Assembly (NCBI RefSeq): GCF_040581485.1
Contig: NC_090131.1
Span: 2,790,001-2,854,000 of the forward strand
Direction of reading: 5' to 3'
Length of the DNA: 64,000 nucleotides
Origin: Linepithema humile
Lineage: Eukaryota; Arthropoda; Insecta; Hymenoptera; Formicidae
In this document: positions 41,401 through 54,595 of the stretch, piece by piece
Numbering within the stretch: position 1 is the first letter of the stretch
How the letters are laid out: the number at the start of each line of letters is the position of its first letter
Position numbers and translations under genes: made by a program
The notes under the pieces: model-generated
What the model saw: only the letters and a program-made list of their open reading frames with translations
What the model was told of the DNA's origin: nothing
The model's database searches: none

Positions 41401-44400
41401 TTGTATTTCTTCGGAGAACTATATACGCAATGACATTCTCGTCGATGTAAACGACGCGCCGCGCAAACTCGTGGAAAAATTCAGAGCAATCTGAACGAGA
41501 TTCTAAGCAAGCGCGAAAGCGCATTCGCGAGATCTCTTTTTTGCTCGACGAACAATGCTCGCGATAATTCATCGCGGACGACGAATGAGGAAGCGAAACG
41601 AAGAACGGAATTCCGATGACAGGAAGGAAGAGTGGAAGATTCGCGGCGAGTAGTCGCGGCGGAGCGGGACGATGTCTGTCAGTCCGTCAGCGAGACGGCG
41701 AGCCGCGAATGCCAAGGATGGCTTCCCGGCTTGCTCGACGAACAGCTCTATCTGTCGAGCTCGCGTATACAAAAAGCGACGGGCCACGTAGTCGCGCACA
41801 CAACGGACAGAAAGCACGACGACGGGGCGTGAGGGGGGGGGGGGGCGCCGAGAACACAAGAAAAACCCTCGGATATCGCTCAGCGGTACAAGGGAGTGGC
41901 GCGAAAGATTGAGAACGCGAGTCGGGACAAACCTATCACGATCCGGACCGCTATTTCTGATTGAAAAAATGTCTAGGAACCTTGATGACCTAATTTCGTC
42001 GGGAGATCCGAGAGCGGGGATCGCCATGAGAAGTAATTAGAAAAGCGAGACGAATCGGCCGATGTAGAGGCGTGTCGCGTGCGAGATTAATTTTCTCTTG
42101 TGTGCTTGATGATTTTCTAATTCTTCACGGTGAGAGTCGAGCGTGAAGGCCAGTCACGAGGGAGGGGGAGGCCAATATTCGGCCGCGATAAATCTCTATC
42201 GGCGCGGGTGACGCGCGCAACAGAGCTTCGGCGTTAAGCGGACGTTCCGCTGGAGGGAAAATCGCTCCAGTTCGCCGGAGTTTTACGGATCGCCGTGAGC
42301 GATTATACGGGCGCTGCTCGGCGGAGAGGGTGCTGCGCCGCCGCTAGGAATGATTTAGTGACCCAGCGATGTGAAGGATAATCGTATGAAATATCGCCGC
42401 GTCGTAAGCGAGACTCGTGATCGCGGCACAGTACACACGGTAAATGCTTCGCGCGCGGCATCATTGACCCCGCGGAATGCGAGGTCCCTCGGTAAACTTA
42501 ATGCACGGGAATTTCATACAATATTAAGGAATATTTTTTTTTCTTACGGAAGGAAGTACCGAGAGCCGATGTCGTTAGCTCGGCGAATCGCTCGTATTAA
42601 TCAAGGCGCCGCAGCCGCGTCCGATACTGTACGCGGAACATTGGATTCCTGCCAAGCGTTACGCCGGAAAGTACCGACGCGGAATGACGAAAGATTGTTC
42701 GACTAATTCGTTTCGTTGGAGTTTCCATTACAGTTGAGCAGGCTCATTTCTATCGCGCGTAGAAACACAACGATTCTCGACTGCAGCGGCTGGAAGCGTT
42801 CCAAAACGATTAAGCGAAATCTTAATCTTTCCTAAGATTGCGTTCGGCTTAAACGGCATTGCGTCGATGCAACATGATATTTAAGAACATGCGTTTGAAC
42901 TGAAAATACATTTAAATCCGAATGCAATCTTGGATAAAGAGGGATAAAAGTTGGAGATGGAGTAGCGAATCAAAAACTCTTTTACCAAATATTTATTTCC
43001 AAGCGGCTTGGAGCGACTTGGCGCGCAGTTCTCACAAACGCGCAGCGGTAATTTATCGTGCCCCGTTAATGAATCCTTCTACTCGTTCACGAAGTTACGG
43101 AACAAGTAAGCGAACGGGAACGATTAGATATCGAGCACGGTCGGTGAGAGAGAGAGAAGACCGAAACGAATCGCGCTTAGGCACACAATACGATCGCGGA
43201 CGTCGGCGAACCGGTCCGGCAATTACGTGGAAGATCGATTATCGCCCGTTAATAGACTCTTCGCGGGGCTGTGCGCGGTACCCGCGACGGGAACTTCATA
43301 ACTTCCTATAATAATTGCCACGCGCGCACGCGCGAAACGCTTACGGCACAGTGCAACCGAACTCGGGATCTGCATTCGAGATCTGAAACGACAAGATTGA
43401 AACGGGTCCTTTTTCAAAGATTCCAATAAAAAATCATTATTTTCTATTTCATTTTATCTGAGAAATTTAATAACTGTATCTTGAAACCGTGGTCGTGTCT
43501 TTGTCGATCGAGAAAAATCATATTTGCGTATATTTTATCTCCGTCATATCTGCGCGGCTAGCGTGTCGCCAATTAACGATCTATTTCCGCCTAATAAATG
43601 TCGGCAGAAAAAAACTCGTTTTGCGATTGAAAAATGTTGCCACGCTGTTCAGCGTGAGCGACTTTACATTACGACTCGAGGTCGTTTCTTCACCGGACGC
43701 ATCCCGGCGGGTCGTTGTGTCGTTTACCGCTTGCATATTTCTTTGGATGTTATGAGACGCGCGGCAAAAGGAATTGAAAGATCGACGATGTAAGACTGCG
43801 TCGCTTGACTTTACGGCAAATACGCTTGCGTCATTGATGGATCTCCGTGGATGAATAACTTTTTTTTTCCTTTTTGAGAATTTGATTGATTTTTGAAATT
43901 GCTTTTTATTTCTCTTGAAAACATTTAAGATATAATCGTGTCTACAAGTGTAATGGAATTTATTATCGTGTTATTGATTTTCCATTTCCGTCGACCGTTC
44001 CTCGAGAATTTTATAAATCACTTCTTACGATCGAGCCTGGTTTTCACAGTAGCGTTGCGTCATCGTCGCGCCGCCTGAAAGCCCGCATACCAGATGCGTC
44101 GCGCCGAGTCATCTGCGATTTACAGCGATAACTTTTGCGGCCGGACAATTTGTACTTGTTGCGCCGCGATGGCAGCGGCGGCCGTTTCAGACGCCGCTGA
44201 CTGCAGGCGACCGATGCTGCATCGCCAACACGTCCGGTACCGGTCGCGATGACCGGACAGGACACTAGAAGCGGCGGCACCGCGAGCAAGCGGCGTCGTG
44301 CGGGCAAAAACGAAGACCAAAGCATCAAGGTCGTAGAAAATATACCCAGACGGAATGATACCGAATAGTCGACCATTCGAAAGCGAATAAATATCCGGAA

Positions 44401-44625
44401 GGGAAAACTTTTATTTTCCAATGCATTCTTGGGCGAAGAGAAGAACTACGGCAAGGCTTATCTTTCGAATAGCACAATGTATCCTTCGACAGATAAAAAT
44501 TAAGATGAAGCACCAGCGTGATTGCGATCATCGGTATGTTTCTAAGAGCCGACGCCGACACCTGCTGTAACAATTAAGTAAATAAATTCGCTACTTTGAT
44601 TTGAACGTGGCTTAAGAGGACGATC

Positions 44626-44655
44626 GGGGCGGGAGGGAGGGAGGGGGGGAGGGGG
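44626..44655 (+). other. G-quadruplex motif
   Basis: At least four G runs of three or more separated by single bases. Confidence 0.8.
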
Positions 44656-45026
44656 AAAGCAGGAGGAAGATTCACGCGCCATCCTTAAAGGCAGAGGCGC
44701 GAGCATGCTGAGAGCCTTCCAAAGCACCGTATTTTATAACCGGTGTAGACAGCCAGCGCACCGGCAATCCTTTTCCCCGGCCTTTCCTCTCTTTCTTCGA
44801 TGGTGCGTACCATCGTTGCGAGGACGAGACGCGTTGCCCGTTTCTCCTCGCGATCCTGGAGAGCGCGGGACCCCACTGACAACGAGAGTGCGATACCTCC
44901 GACCACCATGGCAACGGGGATGGTTTTCGATTATCTTTCACCTTCTCCCACTTTTTTCCTCCCAACTCGAGAACGATGGGTGGCGAGAGGAAGGAACGGA
45001 AGGAGAGAGTTTTCGACAAGTATGAC

Positions 45027-45049
45027 GGGGGAGGGGAGGGGAGGGGGGG
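45027..45049 (+). other. G-quadruplex motif
   Basis: Four runs of four or more G, each separated by a single A. It is the cleanest such motif in the window and lies 370 bp from the previous one. Confidence 0.85.
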
Positions 45050-46214
45050 TGCTTCCACCCGTTGCGTTGTAAGCACTTTAATACGATTATCTGATCGCGG
45101 ACGGACATTCGGATTATTTATATTACACGCTTGTACTTACGGCCAGGAGATTTAAGACCATTTTAAGCGATTGTAAGATGTACGCGAATACCGCGGTGAT
45201 GTCCTTTCGCTTTGTCGAATATCGGAAGCGATGTTACGTACCGCAAGTGATACGCGGTGAGTTAACGCTTGATTTATGACTCGATTTTGCAAACGCCGAT
45301 TATCTTTAACCGTAGTTTAGTCGACCCTTTGTCCCTTGCTGGAACTAGTCGCAGATAGAAAGGAGAAATCAATTAACCTTCAGACGCGAAGGAATTTATA
45401 TTGCGCAATGTGATGGCAATTGCGCAGCACATCTGTGCGCGACACGTCAAAAAGTTGAGAAAAAGCAAAATCGTTTCGATCACCTGCTTAAGAATCTGAA
45501 AGGCTTTCTTTCGAACAAAGCGTCTCGCTTGTGCGCGATCGCGTAGCTGTCTTACCGAAGGGAATTCGCATCGGATTGTATTCCGCGTACACGCCGATCG
45601 AAATCGATATTCCTCGCAAGGTCGGGCCGCAGCGAAACGAGCGGAACAATGCATCACGTGGCATTCTCCGGCCGAGTGTTGAAATAGCAAACAAAACTGC
45701 TCGCGATTTAATATACCCCGTGATTCTGTTTACTACACCGCGCGCGTACATTGTGACTCCAGGTCCTTTTTCTCTGAATAGAAAACACTGACATCCTTGG
45801 CGAGATGCCACTCGCGAGGCTACCGTGCGAGGATAGCAAGAGAGTTTTTGTTTTTCGCAATCAAGAATTTTGCAGCAGGTTTTTCAAAGAAAAATTAATA
45901 ATAATATCATGGATAAGCATAATAATATCGTGGACGAATCCGTAAGCCGAAAAGGTGACGAAAGAAGGTAGCAAAGAGGGGATAACAAAGAGGAGGCGGG
46001 GTAATGCTGAAGACTAACGAAGGCAAGTCTGTTCGGCAGCGAGGGACGGCCGAACTGCAGCCATATATGCGATCGCGCGGAGGAGGCTGCGAATCAGCTG
46101 CGCAGATCAGCACCAATATTGCTCGGCAGTAATTCATTAGCCTGATTGTCCAAGTACGGGGATCTCCGATTTCTTTCTTCCTTTTTTGCGCGCCGACGTT
46201 ATCAGCAGCGATTT

Positions 46215-46238
46215 TATATATATATATATCTCTCTCTC
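46215..46238. repeat. (TA)n-(CT)n compound microsatellite
   Basis: About 15 bases of TA passing directly into CT repeats. Confidence 0.9.
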
Positions 46239-48687
46239 CTTCTTTCCAAAGAGGAAGTATAAAAAAGATGTCGTCGAAGGACCCACACAGTCCTTCCTCC
46301 CGCTTGAGAAGATGTTCCACACACGAGCCAACAAATTTCCCTCCCTCCGCAGCTTTTTTCTTCGTTCGCATCCCTCCCGAGAAACAGCGACGTGCTGCCC
46401 GAGAGCCGAAGAGAGCGCATCGCCGCTTCAAGGTGGCAACGGTGTTGGCGGGAAAATTATTCGACCGCTTGCCACTAAATCATTCCTCGGACTCCTGCTT
46501 TATTATCCTTCGTCCTGCCTCCACCCGTGTCTACAGCACTGGGACTGGCTCTTTGTCTCTCTCTCTCCCTCTCTCCTTCCGCATCTCCTATGCGATGGCC
46601 GCGCGCCTTCTTCCTTTCAGAACCTTTCTGTTAATACGCCGGATAGATGCGTTGATCGTCCCGGAAAAATCGCGTCAGATATTATAACACGGACGCGCGC
46701 GATGCGTAGAGGGAATGTTGTTGCAAATTAGGGTTCTATTATGGTAATTCTCGCATGCGTTCGAGACAGCGGGTTTAAATCGACTGCGAAGCGCTTTGAA
46801 GATATTAATAACGCCAGTTTATTAACGCACGGCGCGTATTATGGGACGAGTCGTAATATTTTATAGTTCTCGCGTGTTCCCCATCGCCACACTTGCACTA
46901 TCGACGATAAATGCCGATAAAATACACGTGTACCGACTAATTTAACACGTAACGCGCACACTTTAATACAGCATAATGCGTTCGCGTTATAATTCCGTTG
47001 CTTCTCATTATACCCCGTTCATTTCGCGCTATCAGATCGGGCGGGGTAATGACAAATGCCGACGAATATACGCGCCGATTTATCGACTTTCAGGAGCCTT
47101 GTTCTAGTCCGCCTATGCGGTCCGTCGGTGATCCGCCTACGTAGAAAGGAATATTTTCTCCGCGCGAACCGCCCCGACCTCCTTAATTGTAGCTCAAGAT
47201 TGCAATCTTGTTCTTTCGACGCACCCTCCCTACGATTCTCACGATTCTCGCACATTGTTTCCAAGTGGAATATTATTGCCTGGCAGATAGCAAATTTAAT
47301 TTCTTCCCGCGCGTTCTTACTACTCAGAACCGTCGTCGGGCTTGCAATTAATCGTAAAAAACAAAACTTTGCGCGAAGGAAAAAACGATGCATCTTTGTG
47401 GAAAAAAAAGAAAAATATGATGGTTCTCTAGCCGTGTTATTATAGCTGTATTATATACGGTGGAATTCTACGAGCAGTTTATTTTCCAACAGATACAGCA
47501 AGAAGAGTGAATATAACCGCTTAATTCACCGCGATATGCAAAAAATATCTGCTCACCGCAAACCGTAAGATGAATACGAGATGAGAATACGCGTTAATCA
47601 TTGTTCACGTCGTATTTTTGCGACGTAATCCGGTTGCGGCGCTCCGCCTTATCGCGACAAATCGGCCGGGCGCATCGTAACGAAGTAATCGATCATCGGC
47701 GCGCGCGATTGCGATCAGATCCCGCGATTCCACATTCCCGTTCAACATGGGCGGAACGCCGTTCTCTCCCCGAGTACTCGGATCACGGCTAGATGGCCGA
47801 CGCGATACCTCGAACGCGAGAAGAAACTTTAAACTGTCATTAAGGCAACTCTGCCTGGGTTAAGGGGTTCATTACCGGTCGGGACTCGCGTCTCAGTTTC
47901 TTCTTGCGTCGAGTTTCCGACGACTCGCGCACGAGACGACTACTACTATAACCCTGCAAATTACGTCTCGTGCCGGTAAATTTACGAGTGTTTTTTTTCC
48001 CTCTCTTTCCCTCTGCGCCTTGTTTTCCTCCTCGTCGCCTTAATTCGCGCTCAGCCGATTGTGGCGGCAATTACGATTGGCCGGATCGATCGTAATCTAT
48101 CGGCCGGGTTAGCATTATCGATACTCGCCGAGTTGCGCCGCGGCGCAAAAATCGGAAATCGTTCGCGTCGTGTCGCCGGGCGGCCAGCGTGCGTTACGCG
48201 CCGTACTTAAGACGTGTGATAAATCATCGAGTGAAACCTATATCGCGTCGCCCGGAGGAAAACGCCATTTAAATTGCAATTCAGGTGAGAAGTCTTATTG
48301 TTCGAGTATTTATATCGAGGTGAGAGCCTATTCATCGATGCAAATGTATCTATCATAATTCAAACGCGGAAAAAATGTCTGATTCTATCCGCACGGTATC
48401 TTTAATATTTTTCTCGAATTCACAATCAAGCCTGATCGATGCCGTCTGCGTAAAAATAACAAACGCGAAGCTCTCGACAGTGCCGACAGTGCCAGAGGTT
48501 GCGCATATTCTCGGAAAAATGGTGTCCTCGCCGCGTTCCGGCAAGGAAAAAATGGGTAGGCATTTTCGTTAACGACCGTACGAAATCTCGTAACTTGTAT
48601 TACGTTGGTGGGACGGGTAGGTGGCGATGAATCGTTGCATAAATCACACGCACTGGAAGCACGGAGGCGTCCATCACCGCCCCCACG

Positions 48688-48709
48688 TTCGTCCGTCCGT
48701 CCGTCCGTC
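48688..48709. repeat. (CCGT)n tetranucleotide repeat
   Basis: Five consecutive GTCC/CCGT units. Confidence 0.9.
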
Positions 48710-49446
48710 GCGGTAACGTCTTCGGGTCTTCCTCCGGAAGGGTAGGGTAAGGCTCGCTCGCAAATTAGTCACTGGGCCCAGATTACGAATGGACCACCTC
48801 TCCGCGGGTATCTCGTTTCGCAGGAACGCCGGGCGAAATTAAACAAAGTGCTTCGCCCGGGTGGATTCCGCCTTCGGGGAGGCGCAACGACACCGCACTC
48901 TTTGTCATCCGCGTGTCGTTCCGCCGCGGTGAAAAAAAGGATCGCGGAAAAAACGAGTGGTATCGATAAATTTCAGCTGGGAGGCTATTCATCGCGTCTC
49001 GGTGAAACAAGCTTCGAGGCAGATTGCAAGCGAACACTTGACGATCTTTCATTACGTTTGATTTTTAATCTTTATTTATCACGTTTATGCATCAATGCTA
49101 ATTACACTATGTTGATTTTGAAAACTCTTCCTCGTGTTCTCGCAACGTTTTCCCAACAATTTTGCTAATCGCTCACTTATCATCATACTGTTATCATAAT
49201 TATGAAAATTGCTTGCATTTCCACTGCGCATAACGCAACGAGTCAATCGTCGGAAGGGCGTTGTGGGCAAAGGACTGCATTCCACTGCAAAGTAGAGGCG
49301 TATCTCTGTTTACGTTGCTTCTTTAATGACAAGTTTAATAAATCGAAGGAGGAAACACGCGGGGTAGAATTGGTTTTGCGAGATTCGCGCGAAACGTACA
49401 TGCGTGTTTCGATTCGCCGCACATCAGGTACTCCGTTTTATTGCGG

Positions 49447-49474
49447 CACTGACCTTGATTTATCTTTGTTGCAG
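49447..49474 (+). promoter_or_regulatory. 3' splice site of exon A with candidate branch point
   Basis: CTGAC at 49449-49453 fits the CTRAY branch consensus, with the branch A at 49452, 23 bases before the exon. It is followed by a T-rich tract and TTGCAG ending at 49474. The first exon codon is the GTG (Val) just before CAA GCC ACC GAT. No better acceptor lies nearby that would keep the cadherin frame. Confidence 0.8.
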
Positions 49475-49655
49475 GTGCAAGCCACCGATCCCGATTGCGG
49501 CGTAAACGCGATGGTCAATTATACCCTGGCCGGCGGTCGACTGGAGAGCAAACAACTCCTGGTGCGAAGCGATACCGGGCACATTTGCGTCCGTTCGCGC
49601 CTGGACCGAGAAACAGCGCCTTATCTGGAGCTGCCTGTCATCGCCACCGATAGAG
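49475..49655 (+). CDS. ds: dachsous exon A: most of cadherin repeat EC6 (internal exon)
   Basis: Internal coding exon of a giant atypical cadherin. Dachsous is the membrane ligand of Fat in planar cell polarity and Hippo growth control, and acts by cell-cell binding at the apical side of epithelia. The exon starts in phase 0 after a TTGCAG acceptor and ends in phase 1 before GTTTGT, so its last base begins a Gly codon. It encodes about 60 residues with cadherin landmarks in order: the calcium motif DPD (49487-49495), NYT, an N-glycosylation sequon (from 49517), the G-x-I strand with a Cys (49586-49588), LDRE (49601-49612) and the final ATDRG. The first strand of the repeat, including the site where Four-jointed phosphorylates fly Dachsous repeats, must lie on the upstream exon. 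From memory, the stretch DPDCGVNAMVNYT is nearly identical to fly Dachsous EC6, and ATDRGGLST continues across the splice. Fat and Fat-like cadherins are the alternatives, but they fit less well. Confidence 0.9.
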
Positions 49656-49661
49656 GTTTGT
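49656..49661 (+). promoter_or_regulatory. 5' splice site of exon A (GTTTGT)
   Basis: Donor GTTTGT follows GATAGAG. The +3 and +4 positions are T rather than the consensus A/G and A, so it is a weaker donor than GTACGT after exon B. It leaves one base (G) of a Gly codon, completed by GT at the start of exon B. Confidence 0.82.
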
Positions 49662-50594
49662 GTTACTTTTCTATTGCCCGGCTATTAAATCACCGATCTG
49701 GGACCTCTTAGACTTAACATTTCACGATACATATCTCTCTGACTTTAATGGAACAACTGTAGATTAATTACTCACTCGTTACTGCTTCTGTCTTTATTAT
49801 CAACGTATCTGTCTTATTATCAATGTCTTTACATTAGCTTAGATTTTTGCTGTCGATATTGTCGATGATATTATTTTAGAATTGTCGAAAAGTATTTCTT
49901 AAATATTTCTTCAAAAATATCTGCAGATACTGACTTTTGCTCGTCGCTGCTTAATCTTAAATATTCCTGTTACGAAATCCTTTCGGAAAACTAAACGCTT
50001 GAAAAATCTTAGTTATTGTGATTCACGACAATTTACACCGGCCGCGATCATTCGGTCTGATCGCGAGATCTCTCATGCGATCGCGATCATTCGCTCCGAC
50101 GACGTTAAGAACAATGCTAACGGCTTCGCTGTTCGCGTGCGAACCTCGTGTATACGCACACGTGAGCGTTGATAAGGGAGGCGGGACAAGTAGAAACAAG
50201 TAGAAACGGCAGCGCGTGGAGACACGCGCAGAAACGTGGTTCGGAAGCGGCAAGAAGAACGAGGTAGAAGCGACGCGCCGTGTCGCGGCGCGCGGGGAGG
50301 AAGAGATGGCCAGCTATCGGCCCGTCGAGATCTAGTAGCTCTGTAATAGGGTGTATGATTTATGTCGTCGGTTGGGTTCCGCGGTCATTTTCAACACGGC
50401 GGTACGGTCGCCTTATAAGAAAGGACAATGACTGAAGGTCCATTGATCCAGCCGTGTAGCGGCCTGGGCTACCGTGCAACCGGCGGCCATTTACCAATCG
50501 CGCGCCTCTCAGAAGCGCGCGGCGTTCCGAGAAAGAAGGTGCGAAAGAGACAGGATGATATATCTGAGAAGGAAGATCTATACCGGTGCTAGGT

Positions 50595-50617
50595 AAAAAA
50601 AAAAAAAAAAAAAAAAA
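50595..50617. repeat. A23 homopolymer
   Basis: Twenty-three A in a row inside the intron between exons A and B. No recognised retroposon body lies upstream. Confidence 0.93.
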
Positions 50618-50874
50618 GCCGCAAGCCCGAAGAAGGATCGGCGCGGAGGAGAGAGAGAGGTGAGAGGTATCGCTATTGTTGGCATTATGCCGTTTTGCAA
50701 ACACGGGGCGCGAGCGCGTTTCGTAATTGTCGCTCGTTATCGATATGATTATCCGGCGTGCAACGGCAGCGCCGCGGCGGACGCGGTTTCGACACAATAA
50801 AACCGGCCGGATATGACAAGCATCAGGAGGAGCGCCGGAGGACCGCCGTGCACCGTGCGAATAACGGCGCGACG

Positions 50875-50895
50875 TGATTTATACCATCTGCTGAC
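50875..50895 (+). repeat. short direct repeat 3, copy a
   Basis: TGATTTATACCATCTGCTGA and its next base match 51302-51322 with one difference in 21 bases. Confidence 0.7.
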
Positions 50896-51301
50896 GAGCG
50901 CGACGCGCCGTAAGAAACCGAAAAGCAAGACGAAACGCCACGTGGGACTCCCATCTCGCGATGCTAAAGCTGGAAATAACGACTCGTGATAAATAGATAA
51001 ATTTCACTTCTTTCACCCGTGGTGTGTGTATTATGTGTAACACGCTATATCTCTCCATCAAAGTCCGGCGCGCGGAAATGATTACAAATATCTTCCGGCG
51101 ATTCGCGCATCCTCACGCGTCTAAAACTTCCTCGCGATGCCGCCCGAGACTCATTAATCCTCCTCTTTGCTTCTTATTTTTACACGAGCGATTAATTCTT
51201 CTTATTGCTTTTACCTGTAATTCGCACGGAGAAAATCATTTTGGCGCGACGGCAGTAAAGCGAATCGCGAGCCACCGTGAACCACGCGGGCCAGGTGCGC
51301 A

Positions 51302-51322
51302 TGATTTATACCACCTGCTGAC
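51302..51322 (+). repeat. short direct repeat 3, copy b, with E-box
   Basis: Matches 50875-50895 with one change, which creates CACCTG (51312-51317). An inverted CAGGTG lies at 51292-51297. Confidence 0.7.
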
Positions 51323-54300
51323 ATTCGCTCCGCGGACGACGGCGACGCGTTCCCGCCATCCCCTGCGCGCGACTGCTCGCCACTGCTCGGAGGTGCAAAA
51401 GGCAAGACGTCGTCTTCGTCGGCGATATTTATCGGCGTGAAAACGCCGCCGATAACCGAACCCCTCTCGCCGTGTTCTATCGCACTAATAGCGATGAATA
51501 ACGTTGCGCGCAGCGCTCCGGCGATAATTATTGCCTACGAGCTTCGGATCGAGGCGAAGATCTGCAAAAGGCATCTGCGAACGGATTTCCGTGAATCATT
51601 TCGCTCGAGACCGCAGAGGCGAGGATGATAAACAGATCGCGGAGGTCGATGATAAACGCGAGGCGACTCGGGGATGGCTGAGCAAACGCTCCATGAGAAT
51701 AGTTCAATAAATAGTAAATTGAGAGCGTTACTCTGTTGTTTATTGTTGAAAGAAAATACGAAGTAATGCGTGATAAAATTTCCAGACTTCTCGCCATGTG
51801 AGAATGAGAACAAGTGCTTATTCCCAATTAATTTAAACGCGACCGTAAAGCGCGGAATAAAATAAGCAATGTTGTAAATTCGCGATACATAATCTTCTCC
51901 CGCAAAAACATCCCCGACGCATTTGCGGTGTGATGCGATTATCGATATTATAGCGTGTATCGAACTGGATTTTCTTGCAGCGAGCAGCCTTTAAAGCCGA
52001 AGGAACTTTGAAGCGTTGCCGGCGTCGATTACACGTAAGCGCGATATCTTAATGTAATTTCTACGCTAATCTGCCGGCGAAATCCGCCGTGCAGTTCTCA
52101 CCGCGCGGACGTATCCCGCCAACGGGATAGATTTTATCGCGCGTCTTCGATTTATCGTCATGTTGACGGAAAGAAATTGACGAAGATGCTATCTTTTTTC
52201 TTGAAATTATACACCCGCGCGATAAAACGTCCGCAGACGTCCGCCTCGCGGCGCACACAGGTACAGAAATGTAAAGAGAGGCGCGTCCGAGAGGGATGCG
52301 CCGGCTGCTTCCCCCGCGGTGCGCGCTTCGGAACTACGCTGGGAGGTGACTTTATTGGCACCGGCGTCATAAATCTTCGGGACTTAACTCCCACCGACTG
52401 TCATTGTCCGCGCCGTTTTCGCGCTTATTTATTTCCCCCTTGCAGCTCCGCGTGATACCGTACATAATCTCGGATATGTCACCGAGCGAGCTTTCAGGCC
52501 GCACATTGTAGCGAAATCCGGAATCATCGTGCACATTTGTGTCCAGTATATTAATGGAATAACTCGTTTTAACCGTAGGACGAAAAAGAAAAAGAATAAA
52601 TTACGGGCTTACCGCTCGACTCGATGCAAATGACTCAAGGAAAATTTGTTTTTCGGCCTTGACGTAATGATAAAATTTGAGGACATTAAAGCGGTCACAG
52701 CTAAACGTTCGCGGCGTGAAACGTCGAGCGGAAAATTCTGTCTGCGCGGCGTTTGAAAATGCATTTTCGTAACACGTTGCTGTGTGGAGCGCGTATTCTT
52801 CGAACGGCAATTTCGACTGTAAGGTTGAGCACCATCGCACCTACCGGCCGCATAAATCTCTCGGGACCCTCTCTCGTATCCCCCGCCGCACGAATCTCGA
52901 AAAGGACTCATCCCGGCGATCGACCGCGTGAAATTAAAAGAGCCCGGACTGCGCCGGGCACGAAATATCAGACTGCGCATTAAAATACCGTTGAACTATC
53001 CCCAGGAAGTCGGTCGGCATTTCGTTCGTGTTTCCCCGCGCGCTCTCCGTCTTCCGTATCGGACGCGGGAGTGCCTAATCGATCTTTCAGCCTCCACAAA
53101 AAGATGTTACAGGCGCGATATGATCTATCGGGAAACGTCGCGTCCACAATTAAGAGCTGATCATTAGGCGCGCAACAAGCTTTTTCAATAAGTTTCACGG
53201 GCAGACTGCGCCTGCGGTGTAGAGATCGGTACATCGATATCCCGGCGTCCAGAAGGACCAGAGGCTTCGTCCTTCTCGGAGGAAGGATTGCGGTTGCATG
53301 GGGATCGAGGGGGACCAGCCCCTTTGACGCATGACTCCAATGACACTCGCACCTATAAATCTCCTCGCGCTCGGGCGGAGCTCCGCACGGTCGAGTCCAT
53401 ACATTACTATGAGTTACGGTTGTAAACCGTTTAAACATCGGATTACATACTGTCTTTGATATTAACACTTGCATCGCACGTCGCCTAAATCCGCAGCAGC
53501 GGCTAGAAGATTACGGCATCCTGTTATGTCCGATTTTTCGCCGCTCGTCATTACGTTCTCGTGGAAATGTCTACAAAGAGCAGTCTATAAATAACATTTG
53601 TAATCTCCGATTATAATTCGAAATAGGAAACATACGACGTAGTTCGCGGCTTGCAGTTAAGCCGCTGACAAAGTGGAATTCCTCAGGTTCATTAACAGCT
53701 AAACTACTTGCAATTGGATGATTATATTTAACGCTGCGCGTAAAATACAAAAGTACAAATGAAGGAAGTGCGTAGATACGCAATTGCCTCTTCTAAGCAC
53801 TAACTCGTAAGAGTGCCGTTAGATTCTGGTTCAACGCGCAGTTCATCAGTCAATCAATCTATCAGCGAAGCAATTATTCGGGAGACTACGATGCCTAAAA
53901 GAACGTGGCTCTTAAGATACCGGCGAGAATGCGGCCGTTTGAGGACCCCGTAAACTTCTCGCGTTTGAAATATTACTACGAGCAGCGCATTACCCCGCGC
54001 GCGAGGGTAAGAAGAGAGCTTTCACGTCGACGCACTCGCGTGTATCCGAATAAAATGCGAGGAAGAGAGACGGGACGCTGAGGAAGCGAGAGAAAAAGAA
54101 GGTTAAAAAAAATGAGGAGGGAAAGAGACGAAGCGAAAACCCGAGAAAGGAAGGAGCGAGAGCGGCCAGCGGCTGATTGGATCCGAGAAAAGACCGTGGT
54201 ACGAGACGCCCGTGATTTATGCGGACCGGCTCCGGGCGCGTCCCCGTAGATTCGTTCTCTACGTCGGCTAATACCCCGACATTATTTGGCTCGATAAGAG

Positions 54301-54595
54301 GATTTCGGCCGGGAATGAAATAAACATAATCGCTCGACCGCGCACTTCTCACCTCCGTGTGTATCGCGATCGGGATCCGAGTTCAGTGCTCCCCAACCGC
54401 TCGATTCTTGATATTCAGCTATGAATAAAATTATAAAAATTATAACAATTGATCAGAAATATACATTTAGGTATCATTGAAAAATCGTTAACGAGTAAGA
54501 AATTTATCGCATTGTTCCATTTTTTTTTACAAATTGCTTCATCCCGCTCGCTTCTTTATTAATGCATCACGGTACAATTTGTTCAAGTGAAATGT

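Larger units (their letters stand above)
40001..49474 (+). other. non-coding DNA, last part of the intron before exon A
   Basis: A purine-rich stretch lies at 40070-40112, C and G runs at 41207-41226 and 41833-41845, two strong G-quadruplex motifs at 44626-44655 and 45027-45049, a TA/CT compound repeat at 46215-46238 and a CCGT repeat at 48688-48709. The last 273 bases (from an ATG at 49202) stay open in the frame of exon A but show no cadherin features before 49475. Confidence 0.65.
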
